Assembly (NCBI RefSeq): GCF_016907995.1
Contig: NZ_JAFBDA010000023.1
Coordinates: 1-60,757, forward strand
Source of the DNA: Clostridium sardiniense
GTDB taxonomy: Bacteria > Bacillota > Clostridia > Clostridiales > Clostridiaceae
Direction of reading: 5' to 3'
DNA: 60,757 nucleotides
The notes below the pieces were generated by a model. It was not told the origin of the DNA. It was given only the letters and a program-made list of their open reading frames with translations, and searched no databases. The position numbers and the translations under genes are program-made. Position 1 is the first letter of the stretch, and every line of letters starts with the position of its first letter. Positions 16,889-26,798 of this stretch are shown here, in pieces.

Positions 16889-17461
16889 AAAAACACTCCT
16901 CTTTTGATTTATACTCCTATTATAGCAAAGAAAAACTATATTCTTCTAGTTATCCTAATTATATTGATATTTATAATATACTTTTAAATTAGATAATTTA
17001 ATTGTATTAGAATATCAGCATTACAAAAGGGCGGTTTAATTGAAGAAATAATGTCAGACTATATCCATTTATATCTGTTCCATTAACTATTCACCCTACA
17101 AACATAGTTAAAATTCTTAGAAATGTTATTACTAAACTAAATATTTAAAGTATTTCCTAATTTAATAAATATAATTTTTTTGGTAGTGGTCTTTGGGGTA
17201 AACGATATTATATTAGATAATAAGGTACAGTAAGTTCAGAAATAATAAAATATACATATAGTACTAAAATTTAAGCAATCAATGTGTACTTATAACCACA
17301 TTCGCAACAGAAACTTTATTTTACTCAATTTACGATAAATGTATATATTAATAAATTTATGTTAACTTTAATATCCAATTTAAATGATATATTGGATAAA
17401 ATGAAAAACTATAGTAAAATATAACAAAAATAATATAAAATCAAAAATTATAGGGGGAAAT
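16889..17461. other. 573-base intergenic region with a possible gene remnant
   Basis: It lies between the divergent 8-Cys gene and the large secreted protein. Most of it is AT-rich without structure. At about 17031-17148 the plus strand shows two short adjoining frames in different phases (GLIEEIMSDYIHLYLF and then VPLTIHPTNIVKILRNVI ending at a TAA, 17146-17148) that read like coding sequence broken by a frameshift. A weak promoter (TTGGAT, 17 bases, TAAAAT) lies just before 17462. Confidence 0.3.
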
Positions 17462-20443
17462 ATGATAAATAATAAAAAAATTTGTAGTTTTTTAACAGGG
17501 TGTTTAATAACTTCTTTAACTTTTCAAGGTTCAATGGTCTTCGCAAGTGAAAATATTAATAAAAATAACATAATACAGACTCAAGACCAAAGTAATACTA
17601 ATTACATGTTTCTATCAGATTTAGGGTATATTGAAAATATGTCTAATACAGCCTGGGGGAACATAAAAAAAGATAAAAATACTGATGGAGGTAAAATTAC
17701 TTTAAATGTTGAAGGTGAAGTTTTACAATTTAACAAGGGAATAGGTGCTCATGCAACTTCAAATGTTGTTTTTGATGTTTCAAAATATTCTCAAACATAT
17801 TCAAGATTCACTACATATGCTGGTATTGATAGATCTCAATGGGATAAAGGTGATGGGATAAAGGTCGCTGTTTTTACATCTAATGATGGTAAGCAATGGA
17901 CTGAAGTAGCAAAAACAGATATTCTTAAGGCAAATAAGAATGCTGCATTTATAGATGTAAATATTAAAGGTGCTAAATATTTAAAACTTTATGCAGATAA
18001 AAATGGAAATAATGGAAATGACCATGCCGTTTATGGTTCCCCAAGAATATTAAAGTCTAATTATGATATTAATACTGAGTATTTAGATAGTATCAAAAAG
18101 GTTACACAATATGATGAACTAATAAAAAAAACGTATACAACTAATGATGAAATTTCTGGCGATTATGAGAAGTTATTATTACAGAGAACTTTTGTAAAAA
18201 GAGCTGGATTTAATACTCTTCAAGAGATTGCTAAATTAGGAGATAAATATAAAGATACAATTAATTGGCTTGTAGATAATAAAAAAGCGCTTAACCTTTA
18301 TGTAACTGGTGGAGAGCTTGAATGGGGTGGAAATTATTCTACATCAATTAAAGCTTTAGCAGATATTAGAGAAAAATATAAAAATGATTTTAATGATACT
18401 AAAAATGGTGACCTATATTTAAAAATGGCAATTGCGACATCATTAAGTCATTCTAAGTCTATTGGATTATGGACAGGCAATTCAAAAGCTTCTAATGCAT
18501 GTGAAAGATATAAAATATATAAAGATCTTTATGATAATGGACTTATGAATAAAGGTGGAAATTCTGAATTATTTAAAGATTTACCTGTTGAGCTTATGAG
18601 ATGGGTAATGAATAATAATATTGATGATGAAGAAATAAACTGGCTAGTAAATAATGCATTAGATAAAAAGGCTAAAAATAAAAGTTACTTAGATGCATAT
18701 ACATATATTCTTTACACTAATGGATTTAATTATAATAAGGACAAGTATTATGATAAATCAAAATTTGATGAATGGAATAAAAAATATAACATAGACTCTT
18801 TATCTGATTATGGGAAACGTGGAGCTCATAAATTATGGATGGTATTTGAAGAAGGTTCAGTATGTGGTGGACTTGCAAAAACTTACGCAAACCTTGCACA
18901 AGTATTTGGAATTCCAGCAGCTGTTGTAGGACAACCTGGACATGCAGCAGCTTTAACTTACAATAAAAATGCTCAAGGTAAAGGTATATGGAGTATTAAA
19001 AATGATATTTCAGGATGGGTAAAATCTGAAAAGGGAGAAAGAATGCCTTTAGGATGGGGCTCTAAAGATTGGGATTCTTATTATTCTGTTAGTTATATAC
19101 TTTTAGCACAGCATGCTCTTGATGATTATGATAATTTAATAAAGGCTTCATATTATAATTATCTTGCAGATGTATATAATGGTAATCATGAAAAGCAAAT
19201 AGATATTTATAAAAAAGCTCTTACAATTCAGAATTATAATCTTGATTCTCTTGTAGGACTTATTAATGCATATAAAGGTTCAGGTAATAAAACAAGTAAT
19301 GATTATTTATATCTTGCTAAAAAAGTATCGAATGGCCTTGAGTTTTTTCCACTACCATATGTAGATGTGATGAAACTTTTAGATAAAAATATAACTAATG
19401 ATTCAGATAAAGTAATTTTTGATATGCTTAAGACAAAAACACTTAAAAGAGCTTCAGAAGCTACTGAAGCTGATTCTGTTCAAGCTAATGCATGTAAAAC
19501 TATGGCAAAACACCTTTTAGGACAAAACAAAGTAGAACTTGCAACTTTCTCCTTTGATGGCAAAAATACTAATAAAATTAAGATAAATGATATTTACTCA
19601 AATTCATCAATTAGATGGGAATATAGTGTAGATGGATGGGATACAAAAAATGAAACTGATGCGAAGGAAGTTACATTATCTAAAGAAGAACTTGAAAAAG
19701 TTAATTCAAAACAAGATATTCAGATTTCACTTGTAGGAACTCCACAAATTTATACTATTGATATTACACAACATGATGCTCCTTCAAAACTATATGTTAA
19801 TGACCTTGAAAATCAATTTAGAGATGTTAATGGAAACTTAGAATATAGTGAAGATGGTGGAAACACATGGAATAAATATGATGCTTCTAGTACTAGATTT
19901 ACTGGAAACAAAACAGTTCATGTAAGATACGCTTCGTCTGGAAATAAAATGCAGAGTAATACAGTTAAATATAAATTTACAGAAGATAATCAGCCTGATA
20001 CAAGAAAATATATTCAGCTAGAAGGTATAACACTTAATAGCTATTCTTCACAAGAAAATAATAACGGAGCTGCTGCTTTAAATATGATAGATGGAAATAC
20101 AAACACAGGATGGCACAATACATGGAATGGAGAAAAAAATAAATATTATTCTGTTAAGTTTAATAAGCCACATTATATTACTTCTATAGAGTATAAACCT
20201 AGTAATGTAAATGGAAGATTAAAAAATGTAGATATTTATACAAGTTTAGATGGTGTTAATTGGACAAAATCTGGTGAAGTACGTAATCTTCAAAACAATG
20301 ATAATGTTAAAACTTTGAACTTAAATACACCAACAAATGCTAAGTTTGTTAAACTTCAAGCTGTAAATACTTATGGGAATCCAGAAAATGTTTTCTTTAC
20401 AGGAAGAATGCTAAATTTCTTTGAAGATACTACAAAAAAATAA
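17462..20443 (+). CDS. Secreted NPCBM / transglutaminase-like / CBM32 protein
   Basis: 993-residue exported protein with a signal peptide (about 1-28, ending VFASE). Residues about 48-198 form an NPCBM-type carbohydrate-binding domain (GIGAHATSNVVFDV, GSPRIL). The central region has a transglutaminase/papain-like core: C468 in SVCGGLAKTYANLAQVFGIP, H494 in QPGHAAALTY, and a following D515 as possible third member. An Ig-like stretch follows, then a C-terminal F5/8 type C (CBM32) domain at about 850-990 (MIDGNTNTGWHNTW, KPHYITSIEYKP). There is no sortase motif. Two glycan-binding modules suggest action on host glycoproteins or the cell wall; the catalytic role is inferred. It is monocistronic, with a GGGGG ribosome site. 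Confidence 0.8.
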   Translation: MINNKKICSFLTGCLITSLTFQGSMVFASENINKNNIIQTQDQSNTNYMFLSDLGYIENMSNTAWGNIKKDKNTDGGKITLNVEGEVLQFNKGIGAHATSNVVFDVSKYSQTYSRFTTYAGIDRSQWDKGDGIKVAVFTSNDGKQWTEVAKTDILKANKNAAFIDVNIKGAKYLKLYADKNGNNGNDHAVYGSPRILKSNYDINTEYLDSIKKVTQYDELIKKTYTTNDEISGDYEKLLLQRTFVKRAGFNTLQEIAKLGDKYKDTINWLVDNKKALNLYVTGGELEWGGNYSTSIKALADIREKYKNDFNDTKNGDLYLKMAIATSLSHSKSIGLWTGNSKASNACERYKIYKDLYDNGLMNKGGNSELFKDLPVELMRWVMNNNIDDEEINWLVNNALDKKAKNKSYLDAYTYILYTNGFNYNKDKYYDKSKFDEWNKKYNIDSLSDYGKRGAHKLWMVFEEGSVCGGLAKTYANLAQVFGIPAAVVGQPGHAAALTYNKNAQGKGIWSIKNDISGWVKSEKGERMPLGWGSKDWDSYYSVSYILLAQHALDDYDNLIKASYYNYLADVYNGNHEKQIDIYKKALTIQNYNLDSLVGLINAYKGSGNKTSNDYLYLAKKVSNGLEFFPLPYVDVMKLLDKNITNDSDKVIFDMLKTKTLKRASEATEADSVQANACKTMAKHLLGQNKVELATFSFDGKNTNKIKINDIYSNSSIRWEYSVDGWDTKNETDAKEVTLSKEELEKVNSKQDIQISLVGTPQIYTIDITQHDAPSKLYVNDLENQFRDVNGNLEYSEDGGNTWNKYDASSTRFTGNKTVHVRYASSGNKMQSNTVKYKFTEDNQPDTRKYIQLEGITLNSYSSQENNNGAAALNMIDGNTNTGWHNTWNGEKNKYYSVKFNKPHYITSIEYKPSNVNGRLKNVDIYTSLDGVNWTKSGEVRNLQNNDNVKTLNLNTPTNAKFVKLQAVNTYGNPENVFFTGRMLNFFEDTTKK

Positions 20444-20637
20444 ATAATAATCCAGTTATAAAATCCGAAAATAAAAAATAATGATTGGAATATAATTAAA
20501 AGAATATGTAAATTAAATTCCTGTTGCTGTTATGTATATACTATATATTCCAAACGATAATATTACTCTTGGTTGATTGAAAAATATTTAAATAAGATTA
20601 TTTTAATAGAAAAAGAGAAAATAATTACAAAATTTTT
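20444..20637. other. intergenic region, nothing recognised
   Basis: AT-rich DNA between the secreted-protein stop and the shared terminator. No ORF with a ribosome binding site or clear structure was seen. Confidence 0.5.
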
Positions 20638-20676
20638 AAAAAAGCTGACTCCTGTTCAATACAGAAGTCAGCTTTT
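20638..20676. terminator. bidirectional terminator
   Basis: The stem AAAAGCTGACT / AGTCAGCTTTT with an inner CTGT/ACAG helix has A/T tracts on both sides. It serves the secreted-protein gene (plus) and the ABC operon (minus). Confidence 0.85.
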
Positions 20677-20756
20677 ATCTTCTTAACTCTCTTTTTTAAA
20701 ATCTACTTAACATAGGGGAAACTTTATAATCTCTAACTTTTTTATATTCAAATATA

Positions 20757-22028
20757 CTATACAAGCATATCTCTCTTACTAAATACTACATGGGCTACTA
20801 TATATGAAACTATTATAGTTCCAATCATAAGTATAGCACCAAGTTGCGGTGTAAAGTTTACGTTAGAATAATTGTGTGCTATATTACCTTGAATCACTGC
20901 CGGTGTATTACCGTAATTTAAGAATATAAGATGTGCATACTCTCCAATCTTTTGGCTCATCATAGGTAACATTGTAGCGGCCACTGAAACAATTACTGAA
21001 ACTGCCATTGTTATCATACTACTTTTAAATAAAGCAGATATCATAAATATAAATGCACAACATGCAATAATAAATAATACTTGCAGTAAAAAGCTCTTAA
21101 GTACAAACTCACCCATTGTTGAGTTATATCCTGAATTTGCAACTAAATCTAATTGCTTAAATCCTTGCTGAATTAAAACCTCTTGATTAATCTGATATTT
21201 TAAAGCCAATTCAACTGGCATTTTCATTGCATCAAATCCTGTGAAAGCTCCAATTATACCAAATGTTGCGACTTCAAGTCCACATATCATACTTACTACA
21301 GTTATTATTATAGCAATAAATTTAGATAATACCACTTTTCCTCTTGAAATAGGTTGAACTAATAAGAACTTAAGTGTTGCTGGAGTACATTCCCCTGAGA
21401 TTATATCACTCATAAATACTGCAATACCTGCAACTAGTATAACCATACCAAGCATCATCATAACTTGTATTCCAAAATTACTAGGATAGAATTCCCACTC
21501 TTGTATTGGCTTTATATCATTGCCTAAGAAATATTGATTTCTTTCTAGTTCCTTCGTCATACTATCTATATGCTCTTTGCTAGTATAACCTTTTTGTGTC
21601 TTTGCTCTTTCTAATTCACTTTTTAAACTAGCAATATTTGATTTAACTGCAATCCTCCAATCAGGAGTTTCTTGACCTATAAGTTTCTCTTGAATCTTTC
21701 TATCAGCTTGTAATCTTTCTATATCATTTTTAGCATACTCTACATTGCTTTTAGCATTTTCTATTTCTTCTTTACTAGAAGATTTATTATTTTTAACTTC
21801 ATTTAAATAATCCTCATTATGCTTTAAGTTATCTTTACTCCATCCTAATTGGTTATCTATATTTTCAATTTGACCCTCAGGTGATTGCCAATGAGCCATT
21901 TGATTTGCACTTATTTTCGCCATAAATATAAATCCTACCATAGCTAATGCAAATAATCCAAATACAACCCAAGTCTTACCCCTTCTTGTTATCTTAATAA
22001 GTTCATTTTTTATTAGAGTAAATATCAT
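20757..22028 (-). CDS. ABC-2 type exporter permease
   Basis: 423-residue membrane subunit of a BcrAB-like ABC exporter. One N-terminal membrane helix (about 20-40) is followed by a long, charged, coiled-coil-prone extracellular loop (about 45-175, rich in K/E/N) and then five to six hydrophobic segments, including the ABC-2 pattern SGECTPATLKFLLVQPISR. The start overlaps the ATPase stop (TAATG), indicating translational coupling. The substrate is unknown; bacitracin-type, lantibiotic-type or other envelope-stress roles are possible. Confidence 0.85.
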   Translation of the reverse strand: MIFTLIKNELIKITRRGKTWVVFGLFALAMVGFIFMAKISANQMAHWQSPEGQIENIDNQLGWSKDNLKHNEDYLNEVKNNKSSSKEEIENAKSNVEYAKNDIERLQADRKIQEKLIGQETPDWRIAVKSNIASLKSELERAKTQKGYTSKEHIDSMTKELERNQYFLGNDIKPIQEWEFYPSNFGIQVMMMLGMVILVAGIAVFMSDIISGECTPATLKFLLVQPISRGKVVLSKFIAIIITVVSMICGLEVATFGIIGAFTGFDAMKMPVELALKYQINQEVLIQQGFKQLDLVANSGYNSTMGEFVLKSFLLQVLFIIACCAFIFMISALFKSSMITMAVSVIVSVAATMLPMMSQKIGEYAHLIFLNYGNTPAVIQGNIAHNYSNVNFTPQLGAILMIGTIIVSYIVAHVVFSKRDMLV

Positions 22029-22942
22029 TATCTTATACCTCCTTCAACAAGCTCCATATATCTTTGTTCTAAGCCTTCTCTGTTTTTAAATATTTCTTCA
22101 ATTAAAATATCTTCTTTTACTAAGGCTTTTACAAGTTCTGGAGTTGTTCCTGAGTCTATAACAATATTTATTCCGTCTTCTGATTTCTCTGAAGTTAATA
22201 CAAATGGTTGATTTCTCAATACCTTAAGCACTATTTCATCATCATTCTTTGCAACTAATGTAAGACTTTCTTTTTCTGTTCCTTGTACAGCTTCATTCAT
22301 ATTTTCTACTGCTTTTATAACACCATCATTAATAAATGCTACTCTATCACAAAGTTGTTGAACTTCACTTAATATATGTGAAGATACAAATACGGCCATT
22401 CCTCTTTCTCTTGAAGCGCTCTTTACTATGTTTCTAAAATCTATAATTCCTGATGGATCTAGTCCATTTGTTGGTTCATCTAATATTAAAAGTTTTGGAT
22501 TTCCGATAAGTGCTGCAGCAAGACCTAATCTCTGTTTCATTCCAAGAGAATATTTCTTTACTTTATCATTTATTCTGTTTTCTAATCCAACAAGCTTTAT
22601 TAATTCTTCTACCTCTTCCTTTGATACTTTTCTTATTCTTGCAATTTGCATAAGATTTTCTCTTCCTGAAAGATACTTATAAAGCTCAGGATTTTCAACT
22701 ACAGCCCCTACATCCTTTAATGCTTTCTCTTTATTATCTTTAAGATTTGCTCCACAAATTCTAACTTCACCTGATGTTTGTGATATAAGCCCAACTAACA
22801 TTCTAATTGTTGTTGTCTTACCAGCACCATTAGGTCCTAAGAATCCATATATTTCCCCTTCTTTAACTGTAAAGTTTAAATTTTTTATTATCTCTCTCTT
22901 CCCAATAACCTTTTTAAGGTTTTTCACCTCTAAAACATTCAT
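22028..22942 (-). CDS. ABC exporter ATPase, BcrA-like
   Basis: 304-residue nucleotide-binding subunit. Walker A GPNGAGKTTT (about 36-45), signature YSLGMKQRL, Walker B LLILDEPTNGLDPSG and the switch His in VSSHIL are all intact. The C-terminal part (about 220-304) is the regulatory extension of BcrA-type ATPases. It is the first gene of a two-gene operon with the permease, with GGAGGGG before the ATG. No two-component system is adjacent, unlike many bacitracin exporters. Confidence 0.92.
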   Translation of the reverse strand: MNVLEVKNLKKVIGKREIIKNLNFTVKEGEIYGFLGPNGAGKTTTIRMLVGLISQTSGEVRICGANLKDNKEKALKDVGAVVENPELYKYLSGRENLMQIARIRKVSKEEVEELIKLVGLENRINDKVKKYSLGMKQRLGLAAALIGNPKLLILDEPTNGLDPSGIIDFRNIVKSASRERGMAVFVSSHILSEVQQLCDRVAFINDGVIKAVENMNEAVQGTEKESLTLVAKNDDEIVLKVLRNQPFVLTSEKSEDGINIVIDSGTTPELVKALVKEDILIEEIFKNREGLEQRYMELVEGGIR

Positions 22943-23153
22943 TAACTACCCCTCCAGTGATTACTATAATATAATTCTAAACATTAAATCTTAATATAAA
23001 GAGGAGTATTTTCTTATTAATTTCTTAACAATTCCTTAATTATCCATATATAACTGTAAAAAGTCTACCCTTAATTATTAAGAATAACTCAATCCCCTCT
23101 AACATTATATTGTAAAGACAATACAAAATTTCTAATGGAATAAACTTAGATAT
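22943..23153. other. ABC operon promoter region
   Basis: AT-rich DNA holding the presumed promoter of the ABC operon and a small hairpin (TATTGT aaag ACAATA near 23110). No ORF was seen. Confidence 0.35.
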
Positions 23154-23203
23154 TAAAAAAAGCTCTAAGTAATTAATATTTAAATTTAACTACTTAAAGC
23201 TTT
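23154..23203 (-). terminator. terminator of the phosphohexomutase gene
   Basis: An interrupted stem (AAAGCT and AAGTA paired with TACTT and AGCTTT) is followed on the minus strand by six T. Confidence 0.65.
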
Positions 23204-23245
23204 AATTATTTATATATTATTTTGGATTATTTGTTATATCTTTAT

Positions 23246-24736
23246 TTAAAATTTCATATTATATTTTTCTAAAAATCTTCTTATTGATTCTATCATCGCA
23301 TCAGCTCCACCTTCTACATCTGATTGAACATTTAATGCTAATAGAGGTTCATGAAGGGATAATCTTAATAGAAACCATCCATCTTCTTTTTCTGATGGAC
23401 ACATAACTCTTACTCCTTCATAATTTTTTTCAGGTAATTTCCATGAAGTATGACTCTTAACCAACGACTCTAAATCCTTTAGGATCCCCTCTCCAAATTC
23501 TCTATAGTTATCTTTTTCTATATTTATTCTATATTCTACTTTTTCTAAAGGTTCTTCAAGATTATCTATAAGACTTCCAATCTCTCTTCCTTCTTCATGC
23601 AGCTTTGAAACTTCAATTAATATTTTTGATACTAAAAATGCTCCGTCATCTAAAAAATAATTTTCTTTTATAGCTGCATGTCCTGAGGTTTCTATTGCAA
23701 GATGACATTCTGTGCCTTCTTTATTTAATCTAATACCTTCATTTATTACATTTTTATATCCTCTTTTAAATCTATGATGTATTCCACCTTTACTTTCAAT
23801 GAATCTTCCAAGCCCTTCAGTTGTAACTGAATCTGTAACTATTGTACTATTTGGATATTCTTTAAGAATTATTGTTGATATCAATGCTATAAGTGCATCT
23901 TTATTTATTGGATTTCCGTTTTTATCCACAATTGCAGCTCTATCAACATCTGTATCGAAGATTATTCCCATATCACTTTTAGTTCTCTTTACGGCCTCAC
24001 ATATTGATTCTATAGCTTCCTTATTTTCAGGATTAGGAATATGATTTGGAAAATTGCCGTCTGGGTCTAAAAATTGACTTCCTGATGTATTTGCCCCTAA
24101 TTCTTTAAGTACCTTTTCTGCAAAGAATCCACCAGCACCATTTCCAGCATCTACTATTATATTTAATCCATCAAGAGGTTTATCAAAATTACCCTTACTA
24201 TCTGCACCAACTCTTATTTTATCTACTAAAATTTTTGAATAATCATCAATAAGATTTCTTTTTTCTAGCTTACCTATATTCTGTGTAGTGATTTTATTAA
24301 CCTCCGATAAAGCTACTATTTCATCTATATCAGATTTTTCTACTCCACCTTTATCTGTAAAAAACTTTATTCCATTATAATAGAAAGGTAAATGACTTGC
24401 TGTTATCATCGCTGCACCATCACACTTATATCCATCCATTACAGTTGACATAAACATAGCTGGTGTTGTAGCCATACTACAATCATAAACGTCACAACCT
24501 AATTCCCTTAGTGTTTCTATAAATACTTCCTTCAACTCTTCTCCTGATAATCTTGAATCGCATCCTATAGCTACCTTTAAAGAATTTGAATTCTTTTCTT
24601 TTACAAGCCAATTATAAAATCCTATTGCTATTTCTCTCACTTCATCTTTAGATAAGTTTACTTCTTTGTATTTATTTTTAATTGCTATACCTCTTATATC
24701 AGTTCCGTTCTTTAATTCTTCTAACCTTTTGTTCAT
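23246..24736 (-). CDS. Phosphoglucomutase/phosphomannomutase family protein
   Basis: 496-residue alpha-D-phosphohexomutase. The catalytic phosphoserine is S114 in MITASHLPFYYNG, the magnesium loop is DTDVDRAAI (near 270), the sugar-binding loop is ETSGHAAIKE and the C-terminal phosphate-binding domain holds RVMCPSEKEDGWFLLR. All four domains are present. Whether glucose-1-P or mannose-1-P is preferred cannot be read from the sequence. It is monocistronic, with an AAGGAG site. Confidence 0.88.
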   Translation of the reverse strand: MNKRLEELKNGTDIRGIAIKNKYKEVNLSKDEVREIAIGFYNWLVKEKNSNSLKVAIGCDSRLSGEELKEVFIETLRELGCDVYDCSMATTPAMFMSTVMDGYKCDGAAMITASHLPFYYNGIKFFTDKGGVEKSDIDEIVALSEVNKITTQNIGKLEKRNLIDDYSKILVDKIRVGADSKGNFDKPLDGLNIIVDAGNGAGGFFAEKVLKELGANTSGSQFLDPDGNFPNHIPNPENKEAIESICEAVKRTKSDMGIIFDTDVDRAAIVDKNGNPINKDALIALISTIILKEYPNSTIVTDSVTTEGLGRFIESKGGIHHRFKRGYKNVINEGIRLNKEGTECHLAIETSGHAAIKENYFLDDGAFLVSKILIEVSKLHEEGREIGSLIDNLEEPLEKVEYRINIEKDNYREFGEGILKDLESLVKSHTSWKLPEKNYEGVRVMCPSEKEDGWFLLRLSLHEPLLALNVQSDVEGGADAMIESIRRFLEKYNMKF

Positions 24737-24816
24737 TGCTACTCCTTATATTTAAACTATTACTACCTTAAGATAATATATAATTTCTATCTAATCTTTT
24801 GTTACACATACCTAAA

Positions 24817-24839
24817 CCTTTACACAAGCTGTATAAAGG
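24817..24839 (-). promoter_or_regulatory. hairpin upstream of phosphohexomutase
   Basis: A 9-bp stem (CCTTTATAC / GTGTAAAGG with one GU pair in the minus-strand RNA) with a 5-base loop lies about 80 bases upstream of the start. The rest of 24737-25004 shows no gene. Confidence 0.35.
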
Positions 24840-25004
24840 CTTATCACAATAAATAATATATAATACTTTTTAAATTTTTACTGTAAACATTTAATTAAAA
24901 AAATTTCTACTCTATTTGTTAATAGCATATACTTTTTATTATTAAAATATTAATTTTTAAAGACATAAATCCAAAGCAAACTAGCTATATAAAATAACTA
25001 TAAC

Positions 25005-25036
25005 AATAAGAACTAGAGTATACTCTAGTTCTTATT
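25005..25036. repeat. perfect 32-bp palindrome between divergent genes
   Basis: AATAAGAACTAGAGTA is followed directly by its exact complement. It lies between the divergent phosphohexomutase and glsA genes, 221 bases before glsA, where no terminator is needed for either gene. It may be an operator, a cruciform, or the terminator of an undetected small RNA. Confidence 0.7.
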
Positions 25037-25257
25037 TAAGTATCAATTCCAAATAATTTTTCCATGAAAATACTAAAATTATTTTACCTTTAAGATTATT
25101 TTAAATATATATAAAATCCTCATTCTTATTATTTTTACAAATATATGCAAATATTCATAAAGCGTTTATTGAATAGCAAAATTCAAAGTGCTATGCTTTG
25201 GTTAAGCGATTTAAGATGATGTGAATAACTAGAAAATTAATACTACGAGGTGATTTT

Positions 25258-26187
25258 ATGATTAACAATAATGACTTAGAAGAATTAGTAGAAAAGAATA
25301 AAAAGTATATTAAGGATGGTCATGTAGCAACATACATTCCTGGTCTTGCAGTAGTGGACCCTAATCAATTAGGTGTTGCAATTTATGATTTAGAAAGTAA
25401 TAAAGAATATTTTGCCGGTGATTATGATACAAGATTTGCTATAGAAAGTATCTCTAAAGTTCCAACTCTTATACTTGCAACTTTAGATAATGGATTAGAA
25501 GAAGTATTTAAGAAAGTTGATACTGAACCTACTGGTTTTGCATTTAATTCAATATTAAATATGCAAATAAATCATAGAAATAAACCAACAAATCCATTTG
25601 TAAATGCTGGTGCAATTGCAACAACATCTTTAGTAAAAGGAAAAGATACTGAAGAACGTTCAGCTAGAATTTTAGAATTCTTCAAGAAAATCATGGGTGA
25701 TGATGGTGTTAAATTAAACACTGAAATTTATTTATCAGAAAAGAGAACTGGAGATATAAATAGATCATTAGCTTACTACATGAAAGGTAATAATATGATC
25801 GAAGGCGATGTTCCTGATATACTTGACTCATACTTTAGACAATGCTCTATGGAAGTAACAGCAGTTGGTCTATCTAGAATGGGTGCTGTTCTTGCAAATG
25901 AAGGTGTATGTCCTTGGAATAATGAAAGATTATTCCCAATTGAAACAGCTACAGTAGTTAAATCTTTAATGACTACTTGCGGATTATATGATGAATCTGG
26001 TACTTTCTCAGTTCACATCGGTCTTCCATCAAAGAGTGGTGTAGGTGGAGGAATACTATCAGCAGTTCCAAGTAAATGTGGTATTGGATTGTTTAGTCCT
26101 GCATTAGATGTTCCTGGAAATAGCGTTGCTAGTATTAAATTACTTAATGATATCAATGATAAATTAAAATTAGATATCTTTAGATAA
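25258..26187 (+). CDS. glsA: Glutaminase
   Basis: 309-residue serine-dependent beta-lactamase-fold glutaminase hydrolysing glutamine to glutamate and ammonia. The catalytic S-x-x-K is S64-I-S-K67 (FAIESISKVPTL), with conserved NPFVNAGAIAT and the C-terminal SGVGGGI loop. Length matches the GlsA family. GAGGTG is 8 bases before the ATG. It is monocistronic, between a 32-bp palindrome upstream and a strong terminator. In E. coli the acid-induced glutaminase YbaS supplies glutamate and ammonia to GadC-based resistance; a comparable link with the gadCB operon 10 kb away is inference. Confidence 0.95.
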   Translation: MINNNDLEELVEKNKKYIKDGHVATYIPGLAVVDPNQLGVAIYDLESNKEYFAGDYDTRFAIESISKVPTLILATLDNGLEEVFKKVDTEPTGFAFNSILNMQINHRNKPTNPFVNAGAIATTSLVKGKDTEERSARILEFFKKIMGDDGVKLNTEIYLSEKRTGDINRSLAYYMKGNNMIEGDVPDILDSYFRQCSMEVTAVGLSRMGAVLANEGVCPWNNERLFPIETATVVKSLMTTCGLYDESGTFSVHIGLPSKSGVGGGILSAVPSKCGIGLFSPALDVPGNSVASIKLLNDINDKLKLDIFR

Positions 26188-26216
26188 GCAAGAGGTATTA
26201 AAGATTTAATTAAGAT

Positions 26217-26256
26217 AAAAGAACCAAGCTAAATTAATTTAGCTTGGTTCTTTTTT
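26217..26256. terminator. bidirectional terminator
   Basis: A perfect 19-bp-arm palindrome (GAACCAAGCTAAATT and complement with flanking A/T tracts) separates the convergent glsA and bofA. The T-run overlaps the bofA stop codon. Confidence 0.9.
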
Positions 26257-26506
26257 ATAAAAATATTTGAAATAATATAAGAGCTGCTACACCAGGTATT
26301 CCAAATATACCAGCAATTAATGCGGTAATAATATTAATAGCTATATGGAATCCAAATCCCGCTCCGATTGTGTTGACTATATATAGTAATACAACTCCAA
26401 ATATTCCGTTTAACAACAATTTAATTGGCCATTTTAATAATCTTATAATAACATATAAAACTACTAATCCAATAAGCCCATATACAAGTAACTTAGCATC
26501 TAACAT
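26255..26506 (-). CDS. bofA: Pro-sigma-K processing inhibitor BofA family protein
   Basis: 83-residue membrane protein with two to three hydrophobic segments and the BofA-type C-terminus (NIITALIAGIFGIPGVAAL). In Bacillus BofA sits in the outer forespore membrane and inhibits SpoIVFB cleavage of pro-sigma-K; Clostridium homologues are common but their role is less clear. The ATG at 26506 (GAGG 8 bases upstream) is preferred over a GTG three codons earlier. It is downstream of yaaL with 13 bases between, keeping the recR-yaaL-bofA order. Confidence 0.88.
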   Translation of the reverse strand: MLDAKLLVYGLIGLVVLYVIIRLLKWPIKLLLNGIFGVVLLYIVNTIGAGFGFHIAINIITALIAGIFGIPGVAALILFQIFL

Positions 26507-26519
26507 TAAAAACACCTCT

Positions 26520-26798
26520 TTATTCTGCTAGTCTTAGATTTTTATTCATAATATATTTTCTATTAGCTTTAATTCCTTTTTTCTTAGCTTGATCCATCAA
26601 ATATGAATATCTTTTTTTAGCGGCTTGCTCTGTATATATAGCCACCTCTATAAGTAATGGATCTTCTACATTTTCAAAAATACTATTTGCAATCTCCATT
26701 TCAGCCTTTGCACCTTCAATTGCCATTAGCAAGTCCATTTTTTCACTTTTATAACCAATTACACCCCTAAGATATTTAACTATAAAATTTTTATTCAT
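26520..26798 (-). CDS. yaaL: YaaL-like DUF2508 protein
   Basis: 92-residue cytosolic protein of unknown function, identified by its helical segment (LLMAIEGAKAEMEIANSIF) and its place between recR and bofA, as in Bacillus. Helical, charged, with no membrane segment. GGGG ribosome site before the ATG. It has its own 195-base upstream gap after recR. Confidence 0.82.
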   Translation of the reverse strand: MNKNFIVKYLRGVIGYKSEKMDLLMAIEGAKAEMEIANSIFENVEDPLLIEVAIYTEQAAKKRYSYLMDQAKKKGIKANRKYIMNKNLRLAE

